Of a DNA stretch of 7,106 nt, positions 1 through 6,172 are shown piece by piece; within the stretch, counting starts at the first letter, position 1, and each line of letters starts with the position of its first letter. The stretch is from an uncultured Selenomonadaceae bacterium (GTDB lineage Bacteria > Bacillota > Negativicutes > Selenomonadales > Selenomonadaceae). Below the pieces are notes generated by a model, which saw nothing but the letters and a program-made list of their open reading frames with translations, was not told the DNA's origin and searched no databases. Both the position numbers and the translations under genes were made by a program. The stretch is from NCBI GenBank assembly GCA_958415865.1, contig CATYZV010000096.1, positions 1 to 7,106 of the forward strand. The letters run 5' to 3'.

Positions 1-21
1 ATATTTATTTTATAGAATGGT

Positions 22-1227
22 TTATTTTACGTGCAGCAGATGCCCCATTTTTTCTTTTTTGACTTCGAGGTATTTTTCATCGTATTTGTTGGCGGGAATT
101 TCCAGCGGTACGCGTTCCGTGATTTCCAGCCCGAAGCCTTCGAGGCCTGCGCGTTTTGCCGGGTTGTTGGTCAAAAGGCGGATGCTGGTGAGGCCGAGGT
201 CTTCGAGTATCTGTGCGCCGATGCCGTAGTCGCGTTCGTCAGGTGCAAAGCCGAGCAGCACATTGGCTTCGACCGTGTCTTTGCCGTGGTCCTGCAGTGC
301 GTAGGCTTTTATCTTGTTGGCAAGTCCGATGCCGCGTCCTTCTTGGCGCAGGTAGAGCAGTACGCCTTCGCCTTCTTCTTCTATCTTGTGCAGTGCCAGA
401 TGGAGCTGGTCGCCGCAGTCGCAGCGCAGCGAGCCGAGAACATCGCCCGTCAGGCATTCGGAGTGGACGCGCACGAGCACGTTTTTCTTGCCTCTTACAT
501 CGCCTTTGACGATAGCGATATGGCATTTGCCGTCGAGCTTGCTTTCATAGGCATTGATGCGGAAATGACCGAATTTGTTGGGGAAATCTGCTTCGGCGAT
601 CTTTTCGACCATCTTTTCGTGTTCTTTGCGGTATTTGATGAGTTCTGCTACGGTGATAAATACGAGATCGTATTTTTTGGCAAATTTGATGAGGTCGGGA
701 GTGCGGGCCATATGACCGTCTTCCTTCATGATTTCACAGCAGAGGCCGGCGGGGATCATGCCTGCGAGGCGGGCGAGATCGACGGTCGCTTCCGTGTGGC
801 CCGTGCGGCGCAGCACGCCGCCTTCTTTGGCGCGCAGCGGAAACATATGGCCAGGGCGGCGCAGATCTGTCGGCTTTACGTCCGGATTGATAAGGGCGTG
901 TACCGTTTCGGCACGGTCAAAAGCGGAGATGCCGGTAGAAGTGTTCACTGAATCGACCGATACGGTGAAGGCTGTTTCATGGTTGTCGGTGTTGTTTGCC
1001 ACCATCTGTTCAAGGCCGGCTCTGTCGATCAATTCGCCGCTCATGGGTACGCAGATGAGTCCCTTGGCATGAGTTGCCATGAAGTTGATGATCTCCGGCG
1101 TTACTTTTTCTGCCGCTACGAGCAGATCGCCTTCGTTTTCGCGGTTTTCATCATCCGTTACGAGCACCATTTTGCCCGCCTGAAATGCTTTGATTGCTTC
1201 TTCTATCGTATTATATTTGAAATCCAT
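22..1227 (-). CDS. ribBA: Bifunctional 3,4-dihydroxy-2-butanone 4-phosphate synthase / GTP cyclohydrolase II
   Basis: This 401-residue cytosolic enzyme supplies both precursors of riboflavin. Its N-terminal half makes 3,4-dihydroxy-2-butanone 4-phosphate from ribulose 5-phosphate, and its C-terminal half opens GTP to the diaminopyrimidine. Residues about 1-201 are the DHBP synthase domain, with the acidic [10 protein letters not shown] loop at 25-34 and RTGHTEA at 141-147. Residues about 205-401 are GTP cyclohydrolase II, with zinc cysteines C258, C269 and C271 in HSEC...[13 protein letters not shown] at 293-302 and [11 protein letters not shown] at 330-340. All key residues look intact and the length is normal for the fusion. 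The ATG follows a GAGGAT ribosome site with good spacing, 28 bp after the ribE stop, so it is the third gene of the rib operon under the FMN riboswitch. Family assignment is certain. Confidence 0.98.
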   Translation of the reverse strand: MDFKYNTIEEAIKAFQAGKMVLVTDDENRENEGDLLVAAEKVTPEIINFMATHAKGLICVPMSGELIDRAGLEQMVANNTDNHETAFTVSVDSVNTSTGISAFDRAETVHALINPDVKPTDLRRPGHMFPLRAKEGGVLRRTGHTEATVDLARLAGMIPAGLCCEIMKEDGHMARTPDLIKFAKKYDLVFITVAELIKYRKEHEKMVEKIAEADFPNKFGHFRINAYESKLDGKCHIAIVKGDVRGKKNVLVRVHSECLTGDVLGSLRCDCGDQLHLALHKIEEEGEGVLLYLRQEGRGIGLANKIKAYALQDHGKDTVEANVLLGFAPDERDYGIGAQILEDLGLTSIRLLTNNPAKRAGLEGFGLEITERVPLEIPANKYDEKYLEVKKEKMGHLLHVK

Positions 1228-1255
1228 CGTTAATCCTCATTCCGTAATTTATTTT

Positions 1256-1912
1256 TTAAAAGCCGTTTGCCCTCAGAAAATCCATGCTTAAAGAGGAGCC
1301 TGCTTTTGTTTTATTATCCTTTTCATCCAGCTGCATCAGCCGTTCTACGTACTTGCCGACGACATCGTTTTCGATGTTGATGAGTGAGCCGGGCTTTTTA
1401 TCGAGCAGTGTCGTAACCTGCCCCGTATGCGGTATGAGCGATACAGTGAAGTCGCCCCTGCCCAGATGAGCCACAGTCAGGCTCACGCCGTCGAGTGCCA
1501 CCGAGCCTTGTGCTACGATGTAGCGCATCACCTTGGCTTCTGCCTCTACCGTCATGCGCACGGCGTTGTCATCTTTTTCCATAGCAGCTACTGTTCCGGT
1601 GCCGTCGATATGGCCGCTTACTATATGGCCGCCCAGCCTCGTCGAAAGCGTCAAGGCTCTTTCGAGGTTTACGCGGCTGCCGATAGCCAGCTCGCTCATG
1701 CTCGTCTTGCGCATCGATTCCGGCATTACATCGGCGGTGAAGCACTTGCTGCCAAACGATGTAACAGTCAGGCAGACTCCGTTGACGGCGATGCTGTCGC
1801 CCAGTGCTGAGCCATCGAGTACTTTGTCGGCGGCAATCGTCAATTTGATCGAACGGCTGCCTTTTACGATGCTCTTCACTGTGCCGACTTCTTCAATTAT
1901 GCCTGTAAACAT
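1256..1912 (-). CDS. ribE: Riboflavin synthase, alpha-subunit type
   Basis: Riboflavin synthase performs the last step of the pathway, dismutating two 6,7-dimethyl-8-ribityllumazine molecules to riboflavin and the pyrimidinedione. The 218-residue protein shows the family's internal duplication of two lumazine-binding barrels. The first begins with the diagnostic MFTGIIE and carries GDSIAVNGVCLTV (about 38-50). The second begins near residue 95 with GGHIVSGHIDGTG and carries GSVALDGVSLTV (136-147). NDVVGKYVERL (182-192) is the usual C-terminal trimerisation helix region. The ATG start matches the invariant N-terminus and is preceded by a GGAAGTGAT ribosome site. It lies 30 bp after ribD and 28 bp before ribBA, all on the minus strand, so the three are almost surely cotranscribed. 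Some Bacillota annotations name this gene ribE, E. coli calls it ribC. Confidence 0.97.
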   Translation of the reverse strand: MFTGIIEEVGTVKSIVKGSRSIKLTIAADKVLDGSALGDSIAVNGVCLTVTSFGSKCFTADVMPESMRKTSMSELAIGSRVNLERALTLSTRLGGHIVSGHIDGTGTVAAMEKDDNAVRMTVEAEAKVMRYIVAQGSVALDGVSLTVAHLGRGDFTVSLIPHTGQVTTLLDKKPGSLINIENDVVGKYVERLMQLDEKDNKTKAGSSLSMDFLRANGF

Positions 1913-1942
1913 CGCATCACTTCCATTAGTATTAATTAATCA

Positions 1943-3037
1943 TCATTTTTTCACGCGCCCGTAAAGCAGTATATCGCCGTCGAGCTTTTCTACATTTAAT
2001 TCTTCCAGCTGAACGGCTTCGGACAGCTCTGCAATGCCTCTGCCCATGACGGGACCTTGAGCTTTAGCACCGCCGACGATCTTCGGAGCGATGAAAAAAT
2101 ACGCTTTGTCGATGAGCTTATGCTCTATCAAGCTGCCGTGCAGTGTGCCGCCGCCTTCAGCGAGAATGCTGCATACGCCCTGCTCGCCGAGTGTCTTGAT
2201 CAGCTTTGCAATATCGACTCTGCCGTCATCGTCCGCGTCGACGGTCAGTATCTGCACGCCGGCTGCTTCAAATTCCTTTATTTTATCAGAATCAGCAGCA
2301 GCGGTAACGGCGATGATGGTCTTAGCTGCGTTATCCGTTACGAGATTTGCCGTGAGCGGAGTGCGCAGCCGGCTGTCCACAACTATGCGTATGGGATTTT
2401 TGCCGCCTTCAACGCGGGCAGTGAGGCTGGGGTCATCAGCTATGACCGTATTGACACCGACCATGATAGCGTCGTAGATGTCGCGCAGGCGGTAGCCGTA
2501 AGTTCTCGAGGCTTCATTCGTTATCCACTTCGACTGGCCGCCTGCCGTCGCGATCCTGCCGTCGAGCGTCATCGCCGCTTTTAAGACCACAAACGGCTGC
2601 TTATGCGTTATCCATTTCAAAAATACTTCATTTAATGCGCGTGCTTCGTCTTCCAAAAAGCCGTATTCCGTTTCAATGCCGGCTTCCTGCAGTATCTTAA
2701 AGCCTCTGCCTGCTACCATGGGATTGGGATCGAGCATGGCGGCGTAAACGCGCTTTACGCCGGCTTCGACGAGTGCCTTGGCACAAGGCGGTGTCTTGCC
2801 GTAGTGCGAACACGGTTCCAAGGTTACATAGACATCGGCACCGCGTGCCAATTCTCCTGCTTGGCGCAGCGCGTGAACCTCAGCGTGCGGTGTGCCTGCC
2901 TTGCGGTGCCAGCCGCAGCCGACGACTCTGCCGTCCTTGACGATGACCGCGCCGACCAGAGGATTGGGCGATGTGCGGCCCTTGGCGTTCGCTGCCAGCT
3001 CCAGTGCCAAGCGCATATACTTTTCATGGTAACTCAA
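1943..3037 (-). CDS. ribD: Bifunctional diaminohydroxyphosphoribosylaminopyrimidine deaminase / 5-amino-6-(5-phosphoribosylamino)uracil reductase
   Basis: RibD carries out the second and third steps of riboflavin synthesis, deaminating the pyrimidine product of GTP cyclohydrolase II and then reducing its ribosyl side chain with NADPH. Residues 1 to about 145 are the cytidine-deaminase-like domain. Zinc ligands H51, C76 and C85 and the proton-shuttling E53 are visible in PHAEVHAL and LEPCSHYGKTPPC. Residues about 148-364 are the dihydrofolate-reductase-like domain, with KAAMTLDGRIAT (153-164) and EGGGTLHGSLIE. At 364 residues it is full length. The start is a TTG, chosen because AGAGGTGAT sits at the right distance upstream and because the N-terminus then aligns with the family pattern (Y-M-R-x-A-L-E-L-A). 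The internal ATG seven codons in has no ribosome site. It is the first gene of the riboswitch-controlled operon. Confidence 0.97.
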   Translation of the reverse strand: MSYHEKYMRLALELAANAKGRTSPNPLVGAVIVKDGRVVGCGWHRKAGTPHAEVHALRQAGELARGADVYVTLEPCSHYGKTPPCAKALVEAGVKRVYAAMLDPNPMVAGRGFKILQEAGIETEYGFLEDEARALNEVFLKWITHKQPFVVLKAAMTLDGRIATAGGQSKWITNEASRTYGYRLRDIYDAIMVGVNTVIADDPSLTARVEGGKNPIRIVVDSRLRTPLTANLVTDNAAKTIIAVTAAADSDKIKEFEAAGVQILTVDADDDGRVDIAKLIKTLGEQGVCSILAEGGGTLHGSLIEHKLIDKAYFFIAPKIVGGAKAQGPVMGRGIAELSEAVQLEELNVEKLDGDILLYGRVKK

Positions 3038-3040
3038 ACA

Positions 3041-3053
3041 AAATCACCTCTAG
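3041..3053 (-). promoter_or_regulatory. Ribosome binding site deciding the TTG start of ribD
   Basis: On the minus strand AGAGGTGATTT lies a few bases before TTG (3035-3037). No ATG or GTG lies at proper spacing, so the TTG is the most likely initiation codon. Confidence 0.8.
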
Positions 3054-3080
3054 CGTATCTAAGCCTTTTTTGGTGATCGG

Positions 3081-3123
3081 CTAAAAATAAAAGGCTGTTA
3101 AATGCACTAGCAGATAACAGCCT
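3081..3123 (-). terminator. Intrinsic terminator of the FMN riboswitch expression platform
   Basis: In minus-strand RNA a perfect 9-bp stem AGGCUGUUA / UAACAGCCU (3115-3123 with 3092-3100) closes a 14-nt loop and is followed by UUUAUUUUU. It lies between the aptamer and ribD, where an FMN-stabilised terminator is expected. FMN binding should favour this hairpin and stop transcription before ribD. Structure is read by eye; no folding energy was computed. Confidence 0.85.
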
Positions 3124-3138
3124 GTAAGCTCGTTTATC
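3113..3138 (-). promoter_or_regulatory. Candidate antiterminator hairpin in the rib leader
   Basis: In minus-strand RNA GAUAA (3134-3138) can pair with UUAUC (3113-3117), with an inner AGC/GCU helix. The 3' strand of this hairpin overlaps the 5' arm of the terminator stem, so the two cannot coexist. This fits the role of an antiterminator formed without FMN, but the helix is short and the assignment is an inference. Confidence 0.35.
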
Positions 3139-3194
3139 AATCGCTTTGAAATTCAATACAAATGAAAATCAAAGATCAATCGGATAAATACACC

Positions 3195-3301
3195 AATCTT
3201 TTCTCATCCAGACTGTACTGTCGGCTTCGGAATTACACCGAATCTGCAAAATGCTCGCGGGCTATACCGCCGGTAGGGATTTGCACCCTGCCCCAAAGAC
3301 T
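3195..3301 (-). promoter_or_regulatory. FMN (RFN) riboswitch aptamer
   Basis: The minus strand carries the highly conserved FMN-binding element upstream of ribD. Recognisable blocks in order are GGGGCAGGGUG, ACCGGCGGUAUAGCCCGCG, AGAUUCGGUGUAAUUCCG, AAGCCGACAGU and GUCUGGAUGAGA. The closing P1 helix is AGUCUUU (3295-3301) with AAAGAUU (3195-3201), seven pairs including one G-U. This RNA binds flavin mononucleotide and represses riboflavin genes when FMN is abundant. Here it is followed by an intrinsic terminator, which suggests transcriptional control of ribD-ribE-ribBA. The conserved core looks complete. Confidence 0.97.
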
Positions 3302-3329
3302 GTAGATATTTAATTTTTATTGCTTTTTT

Positions 3330-3358
3330 ATCATAGCACTTAGCTTAGAATAAATCAA
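3330..3358 (-). promoter_or_regulatory. Sigma-A-type promoter of the riboflavin operon
   Basis: On the minus strand TTGATT (3353-3358) and TATGAT (3330-3335) are separated by exactly 17 bp, and a TGC directly before the -10 makes it an extended -10. Transcription would begin near 3323, about 20 nt before the riboswitch aptamer, which is a sensible leader geometry. Confidence 0.75.
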
Positions 3359-3370
3359 CCCATTAAAAGC

Positions 3371-3399
3371 GATATGCCAAAAACAAATGGACTGATATC
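3371..3399 (-). terminator. Weak candidate terminator after the MBL hydrolase gene
   Basis: GATAT/ATATC outer and CCA/TGG inner complementary segments flank a short loop and are followed on the minus strand by GCTTTT. The stem is AT-rich and interrupted, so it may not terminate well. The rest of the stretch 3400-3433 holds nothing I can recognise, and readthrough from the MBL gene into the rib leader remains possible. Confidence 0.2.
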
Positions 3400-3433
3400 T
3401 AATATAAGCATTAGACAGCCCGGACTTCAGCCG

Positions 3434-4252
3434 TTATAATACAATCGTCTCCAAATCGTCCGGCACGTGCAGGTCGCCGTAGTAGTAAAGGCTGCCTTCC
3501 TTCGTGTAATTAGCCTTGCGGTGTGCCATGTCCTTGTCCTCCGTATGGTAGAGTATCAAGTGCTTGGCATGGAGCTTTTCCGCCGTTTCGCAGGCTTCTT
3601 TGACGGTGCTGTGATTTTTTTCATACGGCTTGAATACATCGCGGTCGGCGTAGAGGCAGAATGCTTCCGACAATAGCCAGTCGCAGCCGTCGGCGTATAT
3701 CCTGCACCGTTCGTTGTACGGTTCATCGCCTAGGCAGCAGAGTGTCGTCCTGTCGGCAAAGCGGGCGAAAAAGCCGTACTGTTTTGCTTTGGTGGATAGG
3801 ATGTCGAAGAAGGTTACGTCCATCGAAAGAATGTGTTTTTCTTCGCCGTCTTCCACCACGTGGAACAGTATGTCCCTGCCGAGGTGTTCCAGATCCTTCT
3901 TCTTGAGTGTCAGCTTGGCGATGGTCTCAGCGACGTTCTGCACTACATCGTGGCAGTAGATGTGAAATGTTCCGTCGTATTTGCCTTGGTTCATCAGCGT
4001 AGCTATCTTGCGGATCACCCAGACCACTCCCATTATATGATCCGTATGAGCATGAGTTACGAACATATGATGGATTTTTGCCGCAGAGATATCCGCTTTT
4101 TCCAGCTGCACTAAAATGCCGTTGCCGCCGCCCGTATCGACGAGAAAGTATTCGTCCAAGTCAGCTATGCGGATGGCAAAGCAGGTGTTGAAGCACTTGG
4201 TTACCATGGCAGAGCCGGTGCCGAGAAATGTGATGGTATTTTTGTTTTCCAA
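3434..4252 (-). CDS. RNase Z-like metallo-beta-lactamase-fold hydrolase, substrate unknown
   Basis: This 272-residue soluble protein belongs to the metallo-beta-lactamase superfamily, closest in layout to the RNase Z/ElaC-type group. It opens with ITFLGTGSAM (about 7-16). It has the metal motif THAHTDH with H67, H69, D71 and H72, a later GDE aspartate (D176), an HST motif (H214) and a final LYHTED histidine (H236). These are the positions that ligate two metal ions or assist catalysis in RNase Z. I see no long insertion resembling the tRNA-binding exosite arm, so a tRNA 3'-processing role is doubtful and a phosphodiester or other ester substrate is equally possible. The TTG start is chosen because AGAGGTGT precedes it at 7-nt spacing. 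It lies alone between the rib operon and the divergent prenyl synthase. The fold is sure, the function is not. Confidence 0.85.
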   Translation of the reverse strand: MENKNTITFLGTGSAMVTKCFNTCFAIRIADLDEYFLVDTGGGNGILVQLEKADISAAKIHHMFVTHAHTDHIMGVVWVIRKIATLMNQGKYDGTFHIYCHDVVQNVAETIAKLTLKKKDLEHLGRDILFHVVEDGEEKHILSMDVTFFDILSTKAKQYGFFARFADRTTLCCLGDEPYNERCRIYADGCDWLLSEAFCLYADRDVFKPYEKNHSTVKEACETAEKLHAKHLILYHTEDKDMAHRKANYTKEGSLYYYGDLHVPDDLETIVL

Positions 4253-4258
4253 TTATAT

Positions 4259-4266
4259 ACACCTCT
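4259..4266 (-). promoter_or_regulatory. Ribosome binding site deciding the TTG start of the MBL hydrolase
   Basis: AGAGGTGT on the minus strand ends seven bases before TTG (4250-4252). No ATG occurs at suitable spacing, and the resulting N-terminus leads straight into the first beta strand of the MBL fold. Confidence 0.7.
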
Positions 4267-4333
4267 ATTGATTATTTTAATTTTATATACTTAGAAAGAA
4301 ACACAGCTATAAGATGAACTATGCCTAAAGTCG

Positions 4334-4342
4334 ATTATACCA
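4334..4342 (-). promoter_or_regulatory. Extended -10 promoter for the MBL hydrolase gene
   Basis: The minus strand has TGGTATAAT, a consensus TATAAT with the TGn extension. The region 17 bp further upstream gives only a poor -35 (GCAACG), which extended -10 promoters tolerate. Transcription would begin near 4327, leaving a leader of about 75 nt that is AT-rich and without an obvious regulatory fold. Confidence 0.5.
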
Positions 4343-4402
4343 TATATGATGTTTATCGTTGCAGAAAAATTTTTAAATAAAATTAATTTTTTCAGCTAAA
4401 TG

Positions 4403-4432
4403 TTTACTAACAAGCCCATTTTGTAGTACACT
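4403..4432 (+). promoter_or_regulatory. Candidate promoter for the prenyl synthase-Tat cluster
   Basis: TTTACT (4403-4408) and TACACT (4427-4432) are spaced by 18 bp, about 46 bp before the first start codon. Both hexamers depart from consensus. Other AT-rich hexamers nearby, such as TAGTAT at 4442-4447, could serve instead. The divergent gap 4253-4478 holds nothing else I recognise. Confidence 0.35.
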
Positions 4433-4466
4433 TATTTAAGCTAGTATTTTGTATTTAAAATTTTGT

Positions 4467-4472
4467 AGGTGA
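4467..4472 (+). promoter_or_regulatory. Ribosome binding site for the prenyl synthase start
   Basis: AGGTGA ends six bases before a pair of tandem TTG codons (4479-4484). The first ATG (4497) is 24 bases away, too far for this site, so initiation is most likely at one of the TTG codons. Confidence 0.65.
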
Positions 4473-4478
4473 TATAGA

Positions 4479-5456
4479 TTGTTGACAACTAATAAAATGT
4501 TCTATGTGATAAAAAGGGATTTGGCTTCGCTGGAAAAGCTGCTGTATGAAACAGTTGAATCACCTGTAGATCTCATAACGCAGATAGGCCATCATCTGAT
4601 TGAATCCGGCGGCAAGCGCATCCGCCCGGCACTGTATCTGCTGGCGACGAAATGCGCTGAGGACGTGCCTAAGGAAAGTGTCATGCCCATGGCTATGGCA
4701 CTGGAGATGATACACACGGCTTCGCTCGTGCACGACGATGTTCTCGACAATGCTTCAACGCGCCGCGGCTCTGTAACGGCCAATGCCAAATGGGGCAACA
4801 ACATCGCTGTGCTGACCGGCGACTATCTGTTTTCCAAGGCGTTCGCCTCGATTGCCAAAAACGATTACGGCCCGCAGATACACGAACGCCTTGCTATGAT
4901 AATCTGCGATCTGAGCGAAGGCGAGATTTTGCAGAACCATTTCGGCTACAGAATTCCCGAATCGCTCGATATCTATTACGACCGCATAGCCAAGAAGACG
5001 GCGAACTTCATCGCGGCAAGCTGTGAAATCGGTGCTCTCGTGGCAAAATTGCCGGACGATTACGTCAAGGCACTGCGCGAGTACGGCTACTGCATCGGCA
5101 TGGCATTCCAGATAGTCGACGATATACTCGATTTGACTTCAGATTCCAAGAAGATTGGCAAGCCTGCCGGCAACGATATCTTGCAGGGTGTCATCACTAT
5201 TCCCGTGATCTACGCTTACAATACGAGCACTCATGCAGCTGAGCTGAAATCGATCATAGAGAACCGCAATATGACTAAAGAAGAGCTGCTGCGCGCCGTA
5301 ACCATCGTGAGAGAATCGGGCGGCATCGACTTTGCCAAGGAAAAAGTAACGGAATTTTTGAGCCGCGCTCATGAAGTGCTGCCGGACGGGCTGCCCAAAT
5401 CCGTAAAGCGTTCTTTTGATGAAATAGCTGACTTCATCGGCAACCGCGATTATTGA
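4479..5456 (+). CDS. hepT: Long-chain all-trans polyprenyl diphosphate synthase (heptaprenyl/octaprenyl type)
   Basis: This trans-prenyltransferase extends farnesyl or geranylgeranyl diphosphate with isopentenyl diphosphate to make the side-chain precursor of menaquinone. The 325-residue protein has GGKRIRP (44-50), the first aspartate-rich motif DDVLD (86-90), GDYLF (114-118) and the second DDILD (214-218), all intact. An alanine sits five residues before the first DD (A81), where short-chain synthases carry a bulky aromatic, so a long product is expected. The exact chain length cannot be read, and whether it needs a small partner subunit like Bacillus HepS is unknown; none is in the window. 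Start at the first TTG with AGGTGA upstream; the adjacent TTG or the ATG at 4497 are alternatives. It is first in a cluster with tatA, tatA and tatC, 25 bp ahead of tatA. The symbol is by family similarity; ispB-like is an equally fair name. Confidence 0.9.
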   Translation: MLTTNKMFYVIKRDLASLEKLLYETVESPVDLITQIGHHLIESGGKRIRPALYLLATKCAEDVPKESVMPMAMALEMIHTASLVHDDVLDNASTRRGSVTANAKWGNNIAVLTGDYLFSKAFASIAKNDYGPQIHERLAMIICDLSEGEILQNHFGYRIPESLDIYYDRIAKKTANFIAASCEIGALVAKLPDDYVKALREYGYCIGMAFQIVDDILDLTSDSKKIGKPAGNDILQGVITIPVIYAYNTSTHAAELKSIIENRNMTKEELLRAVTIVRESGGIDFAKEKVTEFLSRAHEVLPDGLPKSVKRSFDEIADFIGNRDY

Positions 5457-5481
5457 GTGAAATTATTTTTGAGGTGATATT

Positions 5482-5880
5482 ATGTTCGGCATAGGATTTC
5501 CTGAATTGATTTTGATTTTAGTCATAGGCCTAATCGTATTCGGACCGGGCAAGCTGCCTGAGATCGGGCGCGCCGTGGGCAAGGGACTGCAGGAATTCAA
5601 AAAAGCTACTTCTGATCTTACGAATACAGCGAATGTGAATGAAATAGGCAAAAACAGCTCGATAACACCGTCTGCGCCCAATCCCGCCAATCCTTCCCAG
5701 CCTGCAGCACCGCCTGTGTTCACGCAGGAAAATGTCCTTCATCCTACCATGACTTCTACAGCCGCAGCTGCAGCAGCTTCAGCTCAGCAAGAACCGAAAC
5801 AGGCAGCACCTGCTCAGACAGCTTCAGCTCAGCAGGAGTCAAAACCGGCGGCTCCTGTTCAAAATGCAGATAAAAAATAA
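5482..5880 (+). CDS. tatA: Sec-independent translocase protein TatA/TatB family, long repeat-bearing tail
   Basis: This is a TatA/B-family subunit of the twin-arginine translocase, which moves folded proteins across the cytoplasmic membrane. Residues 5-20 form the single membrane helix with E8 at its start. The FGP hinge (20-22) and [18 protein letters not shown] (23-40) form the amphipathic helix. Beyond residue 50 the chain is low-complexity, rich in Ala, Pro and Gln, and ends in a 15-residue unit present twice (A99-T113 and A114-N128) before NADKK. At 132 residues it is longer than a typical TatA, about the length of some TatB proteins. It shares 26 of its first 40 residues with the next gene product. 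It may be the TatB-like partner of the pair, but sequence alone cannot decide. The ATG follows GAGGTGAT. Confidence 0.93.
   Translation: MFGIGFPELILILVIGLIVFGPGKLPEIGRAVGKGLQEFKKATSDLTNTANVNEIGKNSSITPSAPNPANPSQPAAPPVFTQENVLHPTMTSTAAAAAASAQQEPKQAAPAQTASAQQESKPAAPVQNADKK
5776..5865 (+). repeat. Two 45-bp tandem units in the tatA tail
   Basis: Two adjacent 45-bp in-frame units (5776-5820 and 5821-5865) both begin GCTTCAGCTCAGCA and encode [15 protein letters not shown] and [15 protein letters not shown], identical at 11 of 15 residues. Divergence at several codons shows that the duplication is not brand new. The encoded segment is expected to be disordered and cytoplasmic. Confidence 0.85.
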
Positions 5881-5930
5881 ACGCGTAACATTTAGATGTT
5901 TTGTTTCAAATATATAACTATAGTAAAGAA

Positions 5931-5938
5931 AAGGTGAT
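5931..5938 (+). promoter_or_regulatory. Ribosome binding site deciding the start of the second tatA
   Basis: AAGGTGAT lies four bases before ATG 5943-5945, while the upstream in-frame TTG at 5901 has no ribosome site. The ATG also gives the same N-terminal layout as the first TatA. Confidence 0.8.
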
Positions 5939-5942
5939 TTTA

Positions 5943-6161
5943 ATGTACAGCATTGGTGTACCTGAACTGGTGTTAATCCTCGTCATTGCCCTCGTCATCT
6001 TCGGGCCGGGCAAGCTGCCGGATATCGGCAAAGCGATAGGCAAGAGCATCCGCGAATTCCGTTCCGCGTCCAACAGCGATGATAAAACGAAAACCATAGA
6101 TGCTAAAGAGGTTAAGACTGAAGAAAAACCTGCTGACAAAGGCAATGCCGACAAGAAGTGA
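5943..6161 (+). CDS. tatA: Sec-independent translocase protein TatA, short paralogue
   Basis: This second TatA-family subunit, 72 residues long, is expected to form or feed the protein-conducting assembly recruited by TatC. The membrane helix covers about residues 5-20 with E8, followed by the FGP hinge (20-22), an amphipathic helix ([17 protein letters not shown], 23-39) and a short charged tail rich in Lys, Glu and Asp. The size is that of a standard TatA. It ends in NADKK, the same five residues that close the first TatA, although the rest of the two tails is unrelated. It follows the first tatA by 62 bp and precedes tatC by 11 bp, so all three are likely cotranscribed. It may act as TatA with the longer paralogue acting as TatB, or both may be TatA in a minimal TatAC system. 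Confidence 0.93.
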   Translation: MYSIGVPELVLILVIALVIFGPGKLPDIGKAIGKSIREFRSASNSDDKTKTIDAKEVKTEEKPADKGNADKK

Positions 6162-6172
6162 GGCGGCCGGAT

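Noticed and set aside
1..21. Start of ribH after ribBA
   Set aside because: Only 21 AT-rich bases remain to the window edge and I see neither a ribosome site nor a start codon, so presence of ribH cannot be claimed.
31..951. A 306-codon open frame on the plus strand opposite ribBA
   Set aside because: Its product is rich in Phe, Ala, Val and Asp without any family motif, no good ribosome site precedes it, and it is the complement of a clearly functional ribBA; it is a codon-bias shadow.
2057..2584. A 175-codon plus-strand frame opposite ribD
   Set aside because: Opposes well-conserved reductase-domain codons and shows no motif or ribosome site.
5887..5906. AACAT/ATGTT hairpin followed by TTGTTT between the two tatA genes
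   Set aside because: The stem is only five AT-rich pairs, too weak to call a terminator or attenuator; TTGTTT with a downstream TAAAGA is likewise too poor to call an internal promoter.
5901..5942. Upstream TTG start for the second tatA, adding 14 residues
   Set aside because: No ribosome site in front of it, while AAGGTGAT sits just before ATG 5943, and the extension would place polar residues before the TatA membrane helix.
6158..6172. GTG start for tatC overlapping the tatA stop codon
   Set aside because: Possible by translational coupling, but GAGGCGG is better placed for ATG 6173; kept only as an alternative.
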